Positions 1 through 7,115 of a DNA stretch of 35,155 nt are shown here, one piece after another. Numbering within the stretch: position 1 is the stretch's first letter; every line of letters begins with the position of its first letter. The translations under genes and the position numbers were made by a program. Below the pieces are notes generated by a model. That model saw nothing but the letters and a program-made list of their open reading frames with translations. It made no database searches and was not told the DNA's origin. The stretch comes from Flavobacteriales bacterium. Lineage in GTDB: Bacteria > Bacteroidota > Bacteroidia > Flavobacteriales > CAJXXR01. The stretch is taken from positions 1 to 35,155 of the forward strand of contig JAOAQX010000009.1 of assembly GCA_025210805.1 (NCBI GenBank), given 5' to 3'.

Positions 1-1360
1 TATTTTATATTTTGTTGGAATTACCTTCGGTAAAAATACAATTTCGGAATCAATTCACAACTCTAATTATATTACATATATTTTATATTTTGTTGGAATT
101 ACCTTCGGTAAAAATACAATTTCGGAATCAATTCACAACGAGATATAGCTCTCATTATAGAAGCTTCTTGTTGGAATTACCTTCGGTAAAAATACAATTT
201 CGGAATCAATTCACAACAACCAAAAGAACTAACAACTAAAACAACTGGTTGGAATTACCTTCGGTAAAAATACAATTTCGGAATCAATTCACAACTTGGA
301 GCGAGTAATCCATTTACCAGTATTGTTGGAATTACCTTCGGTAAAAATACAATTTCGGAATCAATTCACAACTTATTTACTATAATTTTCTAACAAGAAT
401 AAGTTGGAATTACCTTCGGTAAAAATACAATTTCGGAATCAATTCACAACAGACTTACAGCAAACTACACGAGCTTTTAAGTTGGAATTACCTTCGGTAA
501 AAATACAATTTCGGAATCAATTCACAACCAGCAAACGAGGAGGGTTCTTCAGTCGCTTGTTGGAATTACCTTCGGTAAAAATACAATTTCGGAATCAATT
601 CACAACGCCTAAATAATACATAGCACTATCATAATGGTTGGAATTACCTTCGGTAAAAATACAATTTCGGAATCAATTCACAACCTATTAACAAGACCAT
701 TTACAACCTCGAGCGTTGGAATTACCTTCGGTAAAAATACAATTTCGGAATCAATTCACAACAAAACGAAACAAGAAGCTTATGATTGGTTTGTTGGAAT
801 TACCTTCGGTAAAAATACAATTTCGGAATCAATTCACAACGGATAAATACTAAAGTTTTCTTTAATATTCGTTGGAATTACCTTCGGTAAAAATACAATT
901 TCGGAATCAATTCACAACGAGAGGTAGGAACACCTTTTTATTTGTAAAGTTGGAATTACCTTCGGTAAAAATACAATTTCGGAATCAATTCACAACAGAG
1001 CTAGAAGGAGAGGTTCATGTTGATTTGTTGGAATTACCTTCGGTAAAAATACAATTTCGGAATCAATTCACAACAAATAATGCATTAACGTATCAGAAAA
1101 AAGTGTTGGAATTACCTTCGGTAAAAATACAATTTCGGAATCAATTCACAACGGAATAAGTCTTATGATTTAGAAAAAAAGTGTTGGAATTACCTTCGGT
1201 AAAAATACAATTTCGGAATCAATTCACAACAATCAACAACATATGCTTAAATACGTTAAAGTTGGAATTACCTTCGGTAAAAATACAATTTATTCACTTT
1301 TGTCTATTTTTTTTGGTGTTCATCGAGTCGCTATCGCTCGGGGCGGAATCAATTCACAAT
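1..1360 (-). CRISPR. CRISPR array end, 48-bp repeats, type II-C-like
   Basis: Sixteen identical 48-bp repeats start at 14, 92, 170, 248, 325, 403, 481, 559, 637, 715, 793, 871, 949, 1027, 1105 and 1183. They are separated by spacers of 30 bp (one of 29 bp, 296-324). A 17th terminal repeat begins at 1261 and is interrupted. On the plus strand the repeat starts GTTGGAATTACC and ends AATTCACAAC. On the minus strand it starts GTTGTGAATTG, which is how Bacteroidota type II-C (Cas9) repeats of 46-48 bp begin in crRNA orientation, so I assign transcription to the minus strand by inference. The array is cut by the left window edge inside a spacer (1-13). No cas1, cas2, cas9 or tracrRNA anti-repeat was seen in the window, so effector genes, if present, lie to the left. 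The array itself is certain; the subtype is inferred from repeat length and termini. Confidence 0.97.
1261..1360 (-). repeat. Terminal CRISPR repeat split by 52-bp insert
   Basis: Bases 1261-1291 match the first 31 bp of the repeat, and 1344-1360 match its last 17 bp except that the final C is T. Together they make exactly 48 bp, so 1292-1343 is a clean 52-bp insertion. The insert has a T-rich left half and a GC-rich right half. Within 1324-1340 the segments CGAG.CG and CGCTCG can pair as a short hairpin with one bulged base. No target-site duplication is obvious. A degenerate last repeat usually marks the leader-distal (oldest) end of an array. Confidence 0.9.
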
Positions 1361-1363
1361 ATT

Positions 1364-1387
1364 GTAGCCAGAACTGGACTCGAACTC
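1364..1387 (-). other. tRNA 3'-end-like scrap (possible att remnant)
   Basis: Read on the minus strand this stretch has a T-loop (TTCGAGT), a T-stem 3' strand (CCAGT), then TCTGGCT and A, in the spacing of the 3' quarter of a tRNA. The matching 5' T-stem strand (ACTGG) is absent: the bases there are TTGAG. The expected D-arm and 5' acceptor strand (AGCCAGA-like) are not found next to it, so it is not a functional tRNA. Such 3' fragments are left by integrases that use tRNA genes as attachment sites, but chance similarity is possible. Confidence 0.3.
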
Positions 1388-1522
1388 AATATCTCTTCAT
1401 CAAGAATACAATCTGAGTCAAACCTATGTTAATTGCAAGCATAAATCATTCAAAATCATTACTAACAGTTAAGTATATAAGTGGTGAAAAACCAGACAAA
1501 CAATCTATTTTTCTAAAATGAT

Positions 1523-1530
1523 TATATTTG
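1523..1530 (+). promoter_or_regulatory. Candidate -7 element (TATATTTG) for DUF3995 gene
   Basis: An exact match to the Bacteroidota -7 consensus TAnnTTTG lies 25 bases before the ATG at 1556. No clear -33 TTTG was found at the usual distance, so the call rests on the -7 box and its position. Confidence 0.4.
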
Positions 1531-1555
1531 AATTTATAATCTTTTAGAGAATTTT

Positions 1556-1984
1556 ATGATTTACACAATGTTTTCGGTTATTCTAGCTCTTATTTTCTTT
1601 TTATTAGGAAGTATCCATTTTTATTGGCTCTTTGGCGGAAAATGGGGTTTATCTAAAGCTTTACCCACAAAAAAAGAAGGAGAGAAAGCTTTGAATCCGC
1701 CTCTTTTTGCTACTTTACTTGTAGGGTTTGTTTTGCTATTTTTTAGTATTCACTATGGTGCTTATATTTTCGATATTTTCAATTTTACACCACCTTGGTT
1801 CTATAAAATTAACGCTTGGTTTATTCCCATCATTTTCATGCTTCGAGCCATTGGAGACTTTAGATATGTTGGATTTTTCAAGAAAATAAAGCATACAGAA
1901 TTTGCACAGGCAGATTCAAGATTATTCTCCCCTTTATGTTTATTTATTGGAATTTCAGGACTTATACTCGTTTTTTCATTGTGA
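1556..1984 (+). CDS. DUF3995 family membrane protein
   Basis: This 142-residue, strongly hydrophobic protein has about four membrane segments (roughly residues 4-24, 48-70, 80-96 and 122-141). The motif SIHFYWLFGGKWG near the first segment and the later RAIGDFRYVGFF are typical of the DUF3995 family of small bacterial membrane proteins. No biochemical function is established for that family. It is monocistronic in appearance: about 100 bases separate it from the next operon, and it starts about 170 bases after the tRNA-like scrap beside the CRISPR array. Nothing links it functionally to the array. The family call is confident; the role is unknown. Confidence 0.85.
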   Translation: MIYTMFSVILALIFFLLGSIHFYWLFGGKWGLSKALPTKKEGEKALNPPLFATLLVGFVLLFFSIHYGAYIFDIFNFTPPWFYKINAWFIPIIFMLRAIGDFRYVGFFKKIKHTEFAQADSRLFSPLCLFIGISGLILVFSL

Positions 1985-2085
1985 ATACAAATTTAAACTT
2001 AGAATAAAACCACTCATCGATTTCTAAGTATGTTATCTTTAATTTTAGGCTAAATTGAGTACTCTTTTTCAATAGATTACTCAAA

Positions 2086-3333
2086 ATGAAAGAAGATTTT
2101 TTACATACAATATGGGAATATCAATTGTTTATTAATCGGGAATTAAAAACCACAGAGAACACCTGTATTACAATACTCAATAAAGGTAGAAAGAACTTTC
2201 ATGATGGACCGGATTTCTTGGAGGCAAAAATAAAGATTGACAAGACTATTTGGGTAGGACAAATAGAAATTCATGTCAATAGTTCAGACTGGGTTAAGCA
2301 CCAGCATTCTGAAGATAAACGTTACAGAAATGTCATTCTTCATCTGGTATGGAACCACGATATAGAAATTCCAAATTTCCATGCTCCTACCCTAGAGTTA
2401 AAAGGTTTTGTTCCTAAAAAATACTTAGATAATTATCATCTGCTAGCCTATCATAAATCTACAGAACTCCCATGCCATGATTTTGTAACAAGCATCGATG
2501 AAAATTGGTTAAAATTCTATCAAGAACGCCTACTTTGGGATCGTTTTCAAGAAAAATCAAAACGGCTATTTCATTCTCAAGAAGATCGATCTCAATTGAT
2601 ATTTGAAACTTTTTGCTATGCTTTGGGTCTCAAAGCCAATGGAGAAAATATGAAAACATTTGCAGAGCGTATTCCTATTTATTTAATTCTTAAAATTAGA
2701 CATAAAACATTTTCCTTGGAAGCTCTTTTTTTGGGAATTGCAGGTTTTCTACATGCCCATCATCATTTTGATTATGCTTCAAAACTCTATCAAGAATTTC
2801 TCTATCTCAAAAAACTCTATAAAATCCCCGATTATCCTCCTATTTTCTGGATACACAAAGGGATTCGCCCCCAAGCCTTCCCGCTTATCCGACTTGCTTT
2901 TTTGGCTCAATTGTTTTCTAAAATAGACTCCTTAGACAGCTTCGTTTTAGACACGCATTTTGAAAAATTCTCTTCCTGCCTACAAGGTTTAGAACTTCCA
3001 GAATTCTACAACACTCATTATACCCTAGAAAAAGAAAGTCCCGAAAAACAAAAACACCTCGGACAGCAAAGCGTTTTCACACTTTGGATAAACGCCGTGC
3101 TTCCCTCCAAACTGTATTATACAGAATGCCCAGAAGAGGTTTTTGACAAGATTGTTTCAGAGCTAAAAACGTTAAAACCCGAAAAAAACAAACTCACAAT
3201 AAGGATGAAGGAAAATTACTTCGAAAATAGCTCAGCTTTTCACAGTCAAGCAAATATTCATCTATATAAGGAATACTGTATTGAAAGAAAATGTTTAAAT
3301 TGCCATATTGGTATAAAAATTTTGAAGCAATAA
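2086..3333 (+). CDS. DUF2851 family protein
   Basis: This 415-residue soluble protein matches the DUF2851 family, widespread in Bacteroidota and without assigned function. Diagnostic N-terminal stretches are GRKNFHDGPDF (residues 34-44), VGQIEIHVNSSDW (57-69) and HLVWNHD (86-92). The C-terminus carries the family cysteine pattern CIERKCLNC followed by HIG. It opens a run of six plus-strand genes with almost no gaps. Its TAA stop shares a base with the ATG of the following PspC-like gene (TAATG at 3331-3335), so the two are probably translationally coupled. The clustered acidic and histidine residues could suggest a nuclease-like or metal-binding fold, but that is only a guess. Confidence 0.9.
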   Translation: MKEDFLHTIWEYQLFINRELKTTENTCITILNKGRKNFHDGPDFLEAKIKIDKTIWVGQIEIHVNSSDWVKHQHSEDKRYRNVILHLVWNHDIEIPNFHAPTLELKGFVPKKYLDNYHLLAYHKSTELPCHDFVTSIDENWLKFYQERLLWDRFQEKSKRLFHSQEDRSQLIFETFCYALGLKANGENMKTFAERIPIYLILKIRHKTFSLEALFLGIAGFLHAHHHFDYASKLYQEFLYLKKLYKIPDYPPIFWIHKGIRPQAFPLIRLAFLAQLFSKIDSLDSFVLDTHFEKFSSCLQGLELPEFYNTHYTLEKESPEKQKHLGQQSVFTLWINAVLPSKLYYTECPEEVFDKIVSELKTLKPEKNKLTIRMKENYFENSSAFHSQANIHLYKEYCIERKCLNCHIGIKILKQ

Positions 3334-3554
3334 TGATTCGAAGAATTAAAGACATATTTGAAAAACAAGCATTTGGAGTTTGCTCAAGATTTTCACATAA
3401 AGTGGGAATGCGAGTGGGAACCATTCGCCTGCTTTTTATTTATTTAAGCTTCATTACTTTGGGATCGCCTCTTATTATTTATTTTACTTTAATGTTTTTA
3501 ATGAGAATTAAAGATAGTTTTATCAAAAACAGAAAAAGCGCTTTTGAAATATAG
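3333..3554 (+). CDS. PspC-like small membrane protein
   Basis: A 73-residue protein with the PspC-domain pattern: an amphipathic N-terminus, FGVCSRFSHKVGM, then VRL-type TIRLLFIYLSFITLG and a hydrophobic hairpin ending MFLMRIKD. PspC domains are found in envelope-stress proteins of the phage-shock response, and short stand-alone versions are common in Flavobacteriia. I chose the ATG at 3333, which overlaps the upstream stop, over an upstream in-frame ATG at 3291 that would lie inside the DUF2851 gene and add residues outside the domain. The 3' end overlaps the start of the K+ channel gene by 11 bases. A regulatory role here is inferred from family and context only. Confidence 0.8.
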   Translation: MIRRIKDIFEKQAFGVCSRFSHKVGMRVGTIRLLFIYLSFITLGSPLIIYFTLMFLMRIKDSFIKNRKSAFEI

Positions 3555-4575
3555 ATATTATTTAGAGAGACTCTTTAGTAGTAGTGAGTTAATTTTTGCC
3601 CTCAGATGGTTGGCTGGCGTTATTATCATAGGAATTATAGGTTTTCTTCTTATAGAGGATCTTTCTATGGTAGACTCTATTTATATGACCGTCATTACCA
3701 TTTCTACCGTAGGGTTTACAGAAGTAAAGCCACTCAGTCCAGAAGGAAGGATTTTCACCTCTATCCTTATTGTGATGAGTGTACTTACTTATGCCTATTT
3801 GATTTCTGTTTTTACCCGATTTGCTATAAAAACAGAATTTTATAAAAAAATGAAAGAACGTGTGATCGTGAAAGAAGTATCTAAACTAAAAGGGCACACC
3901 ATTGTGTGTGGCTACGGAAGAAACGGAAGACAAGCCATCGAAACCTTAAAAAGGCATAACAAAAGCTTTGTGGTAATAGATAATAATGAAGCGATCATTG
4001 AAGAAATCAACGATTTTGGAATTCTTGCTATTGAAGGTGATGCTACCCGAGATTCTATCTTAGAAAAAGCCAATATATCTGAAGCTGAAGCCTTAATTGC
4101 AGCACTTCCTCATGATGCAAACAATCTTTTTATCGTACTTACTGCAAGACAATTAAAAAAAGATATCAAAATTATTTCTCGTGCAACCAATGACAATACC
4201 GTTTCTAAACTTTATGTGGCTGGAGCCAATAATGTGATTATGCCAGACAAAGTGGGCGGAAGCCACATGGCAACCTTAGTAGTAGCACCTGATGTAGTGG
4301 AGTTTATAGATGAAATTACCGTAGGGAAAGCCTCAGGAATCACTTTAGAAGAAGTTTCTTACAACGAAATTCCTGAAAATTTAAAAGGTAAAACAGTAAG
4401 AGAACTAGGAATCCGAGAAATGTCAGGATGCACCATTGTAGGGTTTAAAACCCAAACGGGAGAAATAGAAATTAACCCTTCACCAGACTCCCAACTAGAA
4501 AAAGGATGCAAGCTTTTTGTATTAGGAAATCCTGAACAAATCAAAAAACTCAATACCCTTTTTGGACTCAACTAA
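3544..4575 (+). CDS. K+ channel, two TM plus RCK (TrkA-N/TrkA-C)
   Basis: This 343-residue subunit has one membrane helix (about 16-38), a pore helix with filter TVGFT (residues 55-59), a second helix (about 70-95) and cytosolic RCK domains. TrkA-N starts near 118 with the nucleotide-binding GYGRNG at 123-128, and TrkA-C covers about 255-343. This is the MthK-like layout, in which four subunits form the pore and the RCK ring gates it. The filter departs from the usual TVGYG or TVGFG because the final glycine is threonine. The start is a TTG at 3544 inside the end of the PspC-like gene; the first in-frame ATG would delete TM1, so the non-ATG start is preferred. It stops one base before the next gene's ATG. 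Confidence 0.88.
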   Translation: MKYRYYLERLFSSSELIFALRWLAGVIIIGIIGFLLIEDLSMVDSIYMTVITISTVGFTEVKPLSPEGRIFTSILIVMSVLTYAYLISVFTRFAIKTEFYKKMKERVIVKEVSKLKGHTIVCGYGRNGRQAIETLKRHNKSFVVIDNNEAIIEEINDFGILAIEGDATRDSILEKANISEAEALIAALPHDANNLFIVLTARQLKKDIKIISRATNDNTVSKLYVAGANNVIMPDKVGGSHMATLVVAPDVVEFIDEITVGKASGITLEEVSYNEIPENLKGKTVRELGIREMSGCTIVGFKTQTGEIEINPSPDSQLEKGCKLFVLGNPEQIKKLNTLFGLN

Positions 4576-4576
4576 T

Positions 4577-5494
4577 ATGAAGAAAAAAATACTCGTAACT
4601 GGAGCAAATGGTATGCTCGGGCAAAAAATTGTAGATTTATTACACAATAACCCCCAATATACCACTCTATTTTGTGCCCGAGGAAGCTCAAGACTGAATC
4701 CCGATTATGACATAAATTACCAGATACTTGATAGTGGAGACAAAGAAAAAGTAACAGACTTAATTACTCATTTCGAACCCGATGCCATTATCAACTGTGC
4801 CGCCTTCACACATGTAGACGCCTGTGAAGATCAGCCCGAAGCCTGTGATTTACTCAATATAAAAGCCGTTGAATTTTTAATTGATGCTATAGGAGAAAAA
4901 AATATTCATTTAGTGCATATTTCAACAGATTTTGTATTTGATGGAACTGTAAAAACAGCTTATAAAGAGACCGATGCAATCAATCCTTTGAGTAGATATG
5001 GATGGAGTAAAGCGGAGTCTGAAAAATTACTCAAAAACTCCAAAATCCCCTACACCATTCTTAGAACCAGCTTTGTCTATGGAATTCTTCATGATAATAC
5101 TCGAATGAATTTTGTAACTTGGGCAAAATCTAGTTTAGAAAACAAACAAAAAATTACGGTAATCACAGACCAATTTAGACCGCCAACTTTGGCAGAAGAC
5201 TTGGCAAAAGCTTGTGTTTCATCAATAGAAAGAAAAGCTTTTGGGATTTTTCATACAACAGGACCCGAAACATTTTCCATCATTCAACTTATAGAAATGG
5301 TGGCAGACCATTGGAAACTGGACAAATCTTTTATTCTTCCTACAGAAACCAAAGATTTAAACCAAAAAGCCCAAAGACCGCAATATACTTTTTTTGATAT
5401 TTCAAAAGCTAGAGAACAATTGAATTATCAGCCTACAAGCTTTTTAGAAAGCCTTAAAATAATTGAGAAACAACTTTTAGATACCCAAAAATAA
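4577..5494 (+). CDS. RmlD-like SDR family sugar-nucleotide reductase
   Basis: This 305-residue extended short-chain dehydrogenase has a Rossmann nucleotide-binding motif GANGMLG (residues 9-15), STDFVFDG at 116-123, and the catalytic Tyr-x3-Lys pair Y141 and K145 (RYGWSK). Length and motifs match dTDP-4-dehydrorhamnose reductase (RmlD), which uses NAD(P)H to finish dTDP-L-rhamnose. No rmlA, B or C genes lie nearby, so a different sugar nucleotide or another small substrate is possible. The ATG at 4577 begins the conserved beta-strand directly; a TTG 15 bases upstream only adds residues inside the preceding gene. Four bases separate its stop from the symporter gene. Confidence 0.82.
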   Translation: MKKKILVTGANGMLGQKIVDLLHNNPQYTTLFCARGSSRLNPDYDINYQILDSGDKEKVTDLITHFEPDAIINCAAFTHVDACEDQPEACDLLNIKAVEFLIDAIGEKNIHLVHISTDFVFDGTVKTAYKETDAINPLSRYGWSKAESEKLLKNSKIPYTILRTSFVYGILHDNTRMNFVTWAKSSLENKQKITVITDQFRPPTLAEDLAKACVSSIERKAFGIFHTTGPETFSIIQLIEMVADHWKLDKSFILPTETKDLNQKAQRPQYTFFDISKAREQLNYQPTSFLESLKIIEKQLLDTQK

Positions 5495-5498
5495 CCTT

Positions 5499-7115
5499 AT
5501 GAAGAAATCACTACTCTTATTATTAAGTCTAGTAAGCACACTTTCGAGTTTTGCCCAAGAAGAAAAAGGGGTCGATAAACTCATTGACGAAAAATTTGGA
5601 GACGCCACAGGATGGTTTGTTAAAGCTATTTTTTATAAAATTCCTCTTTCGGATACACTTCAAATTCCTTGGGTATTAATTGTATTGATTATTGGAGCCT
5701 TATTTTTTACTTTCTACTTTAAGTTTATCAATATTAGAGGTTTCCTCACTTCTATCCGTATTGTGCAAGGAAAATATGACGGCTTAGAAGGAAATAATCA
5801 CGTAGCTTCTTCAGACGTTTTCCCAGATGCAAAAGACTCTGATATAGATAGTAATACTATTCAAGATAATCCAGATACGATCCGTGTAGAAAGCGATAAT
5901 CATGGAGAGGTTTCCCATTTCCAAGCCTTAACAGCCGCATTGTCAGCTACAGTGGGAATTGGGAATATTGGAGGTGTAGCCGTTGCTCTTTCTGTTGGAG
6001 GTCCTGGTGCTACTTTTTGGATGATTATTGCAGGACTGATCGGAATGTCTTCAAAATTTATAGAATGTACATTGGGAGTTAAATACCGTGAAATAGACAA
6101 AGACGGAACTGTTTTCGGAGGTCCTATGTACTATCTTAAAAAAGGAGTTAAAGGAACAGCTGGAAAAATTTTGGCGGCTGTTTTTGCCGTAATGTGTATC
6201 GGAGGTTCTTTTGGAGGAGGAAATATGGTGCAAGTAAACCAAGCCTTTGAAATGGTACTATCTGTAACAGGAGGAGAAAATAGTTTTCTATATGGTTACG
6301 GAGCTCTTTTTGGAGTAGTTATGGCTATTTTAGTAGGAATTGTAATTATCGGAGGGATCAAAAAAATTGCCAGCGTAACCGATAAAATTGTTCCTTTTAT
6401 GGTCGCAGTGTATGCCTTAGCAGTAATTGTTGTATTAGTTGTTAATTATGATCTTATTCTTCCTGCTTTTGGACAAATCATTGACGGAGCCTTCGGGTGG
6501 AAACCTATTGCCGGTGGAGCCATTGGAGTCGTTATTGTTCAAGGATTCAAAAGAGCAGCATTTTCTAACGAAGCAGGAATCGGTTCGGCTTCTATTGCCC
6601 ATTCTGCGGTAAAAACAAAGCATCCTGCATCAGAAGGTCTTGTAGCATTACTAGAACCATTCATAGATACCGTAATTGTATGTACGATGACTGCTTTGGT
6701 TATTGTAATTTCTAATATGGATGGATCTGTTTTTGCATACGGAAACGAAGTATCTGCTGGAGTAAAAATTACTTCAAGTGCCTTTGCCGAAACCATTAGT
6801 TGGTTTCCTTATGTATTAGCCATTGCCGTGGTTCTATTTGCATTTTCATCAATGATTTCTTGGTCTTACTATGGATTCCAAGCTTGGTCTTACCTTTTTG
6901 GAAGAAGTAAAATGGTGGGGAATGTGTATAAAGTCATCTTTTGTTTATTCGTAATTGTTGGAGCTGCATCGAGTTTAAAATCCGTATTAGACTTCTCTGA
7001 TGCCATGATTTTTGCCATGCTCGTTCCTAATATGATCGGGTTATTTTTCTTAGCACCTGTTGTTAAAAAAGAATTATCAAAATATATGAGTGCCATAAAA
7101 ACACTTAAATCATGA
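5499..7115 (+). CDS. Alanine or glycine:cation symporter, AGCS family
   Basis: A 538-residue polytopic inner-membrane protein of the sodium:amino-acid symporter (AGCS) family, which imports alanine or glycine with Na+ or H+. Family signatures are visible: FQALTAALSATVGIGNIGGVA near residue 140-160, the GGPGATFWM segment, GGPMYYLKKG, and FSNEAGIGSASIAHSA in the second half. The first 20 residues look like a cleavable signal peptide ending SSFAQ. An acidic insert (about residues 98-138, many Asp, Ser and Asn) separates the first membrane helix from the core; both are additions to the minimal family fold. Its stop overlaps the next gene's start (ATGA at 7112-7115). Confidence 0.93.
   Translation: MKKSLLLLLSLVSTLSSFAQEEKGVDKLIDEKFGDATGWFVKAIFYKIPLSDTLQIPWVLIVLIIGALFFTFYFKFINIRGFLTSIRIVQGKYDGLEGNNHVASSDVFPDAKDSDIDSNTIQDNPDTIRVESDNHGEVSHFQALTAALSATVGIGNIGGVAVALSVGGPGATFWMIIAGLIGMSSKFIECTLGVKYREIDKDGTVFGGPMYYLKKGVKGTAGKILAAVFAVMCIGGSFGGGNMVQVNQAFEMVLSVTGGENSFLYGYGALFGVVMAILVGIVIIGGIKKIASVTDKIVPFMVAVYALAVIVVLVVNYDLILPAFGQIIDGAFGWKPIAGGAIGVVIVQGFKRAAFSNEAGIGSASIAHSAVKTKHPASEGLVALLEPFIDTVIVCTMTALVIVISNMDGSVFAYGNEVSAGVKITSSAFAETISWFPYVLAIAVVLFAFSSMISWSYYGFQAWSYLFGRSKMVGNVYKVIFCLFVIVGAASSLKSVLDFSDAMIFAMLVPNMIGLFFLAPVVKKELSKYMSAIKTLKS

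Noticed and set aside
12-1432. Several open frames with repeated peptide LELPSVKIQF across the left end
   Set aside because: They are translations of the CRISPR repeats, whose 48-bp length plus 30-bp spacers (78, divisible by three) keeps a frame open; there is no protein character.
1364-1440. A complete tRNA gene on the minus strand next to the CRISPR array
   Set aside because: Only the 3' quarter fits; the T-stem does not pair, the anticodon arm is weak, and no D-arm or matching 5' acceptor strand is present.
1361-1555. tracrRNA or leader sequence beside the array
   Set aside because: No stretch complementary to the repeat was found and there is no leader-like promoter next to the last repeat.
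3291-3332. Longer N-terminus for the PspC-like protein
   Set aside because: It would lie within the DUF2851 gene and add residues outside the domain; the TAATG overlap start at 3333 is more natural.
3606-3845. Tyr/Arg-rich 79-codon frame inside the K+ channel gene
   Set aside because: It is a shadow frame of the clearly conserved channel sequence.
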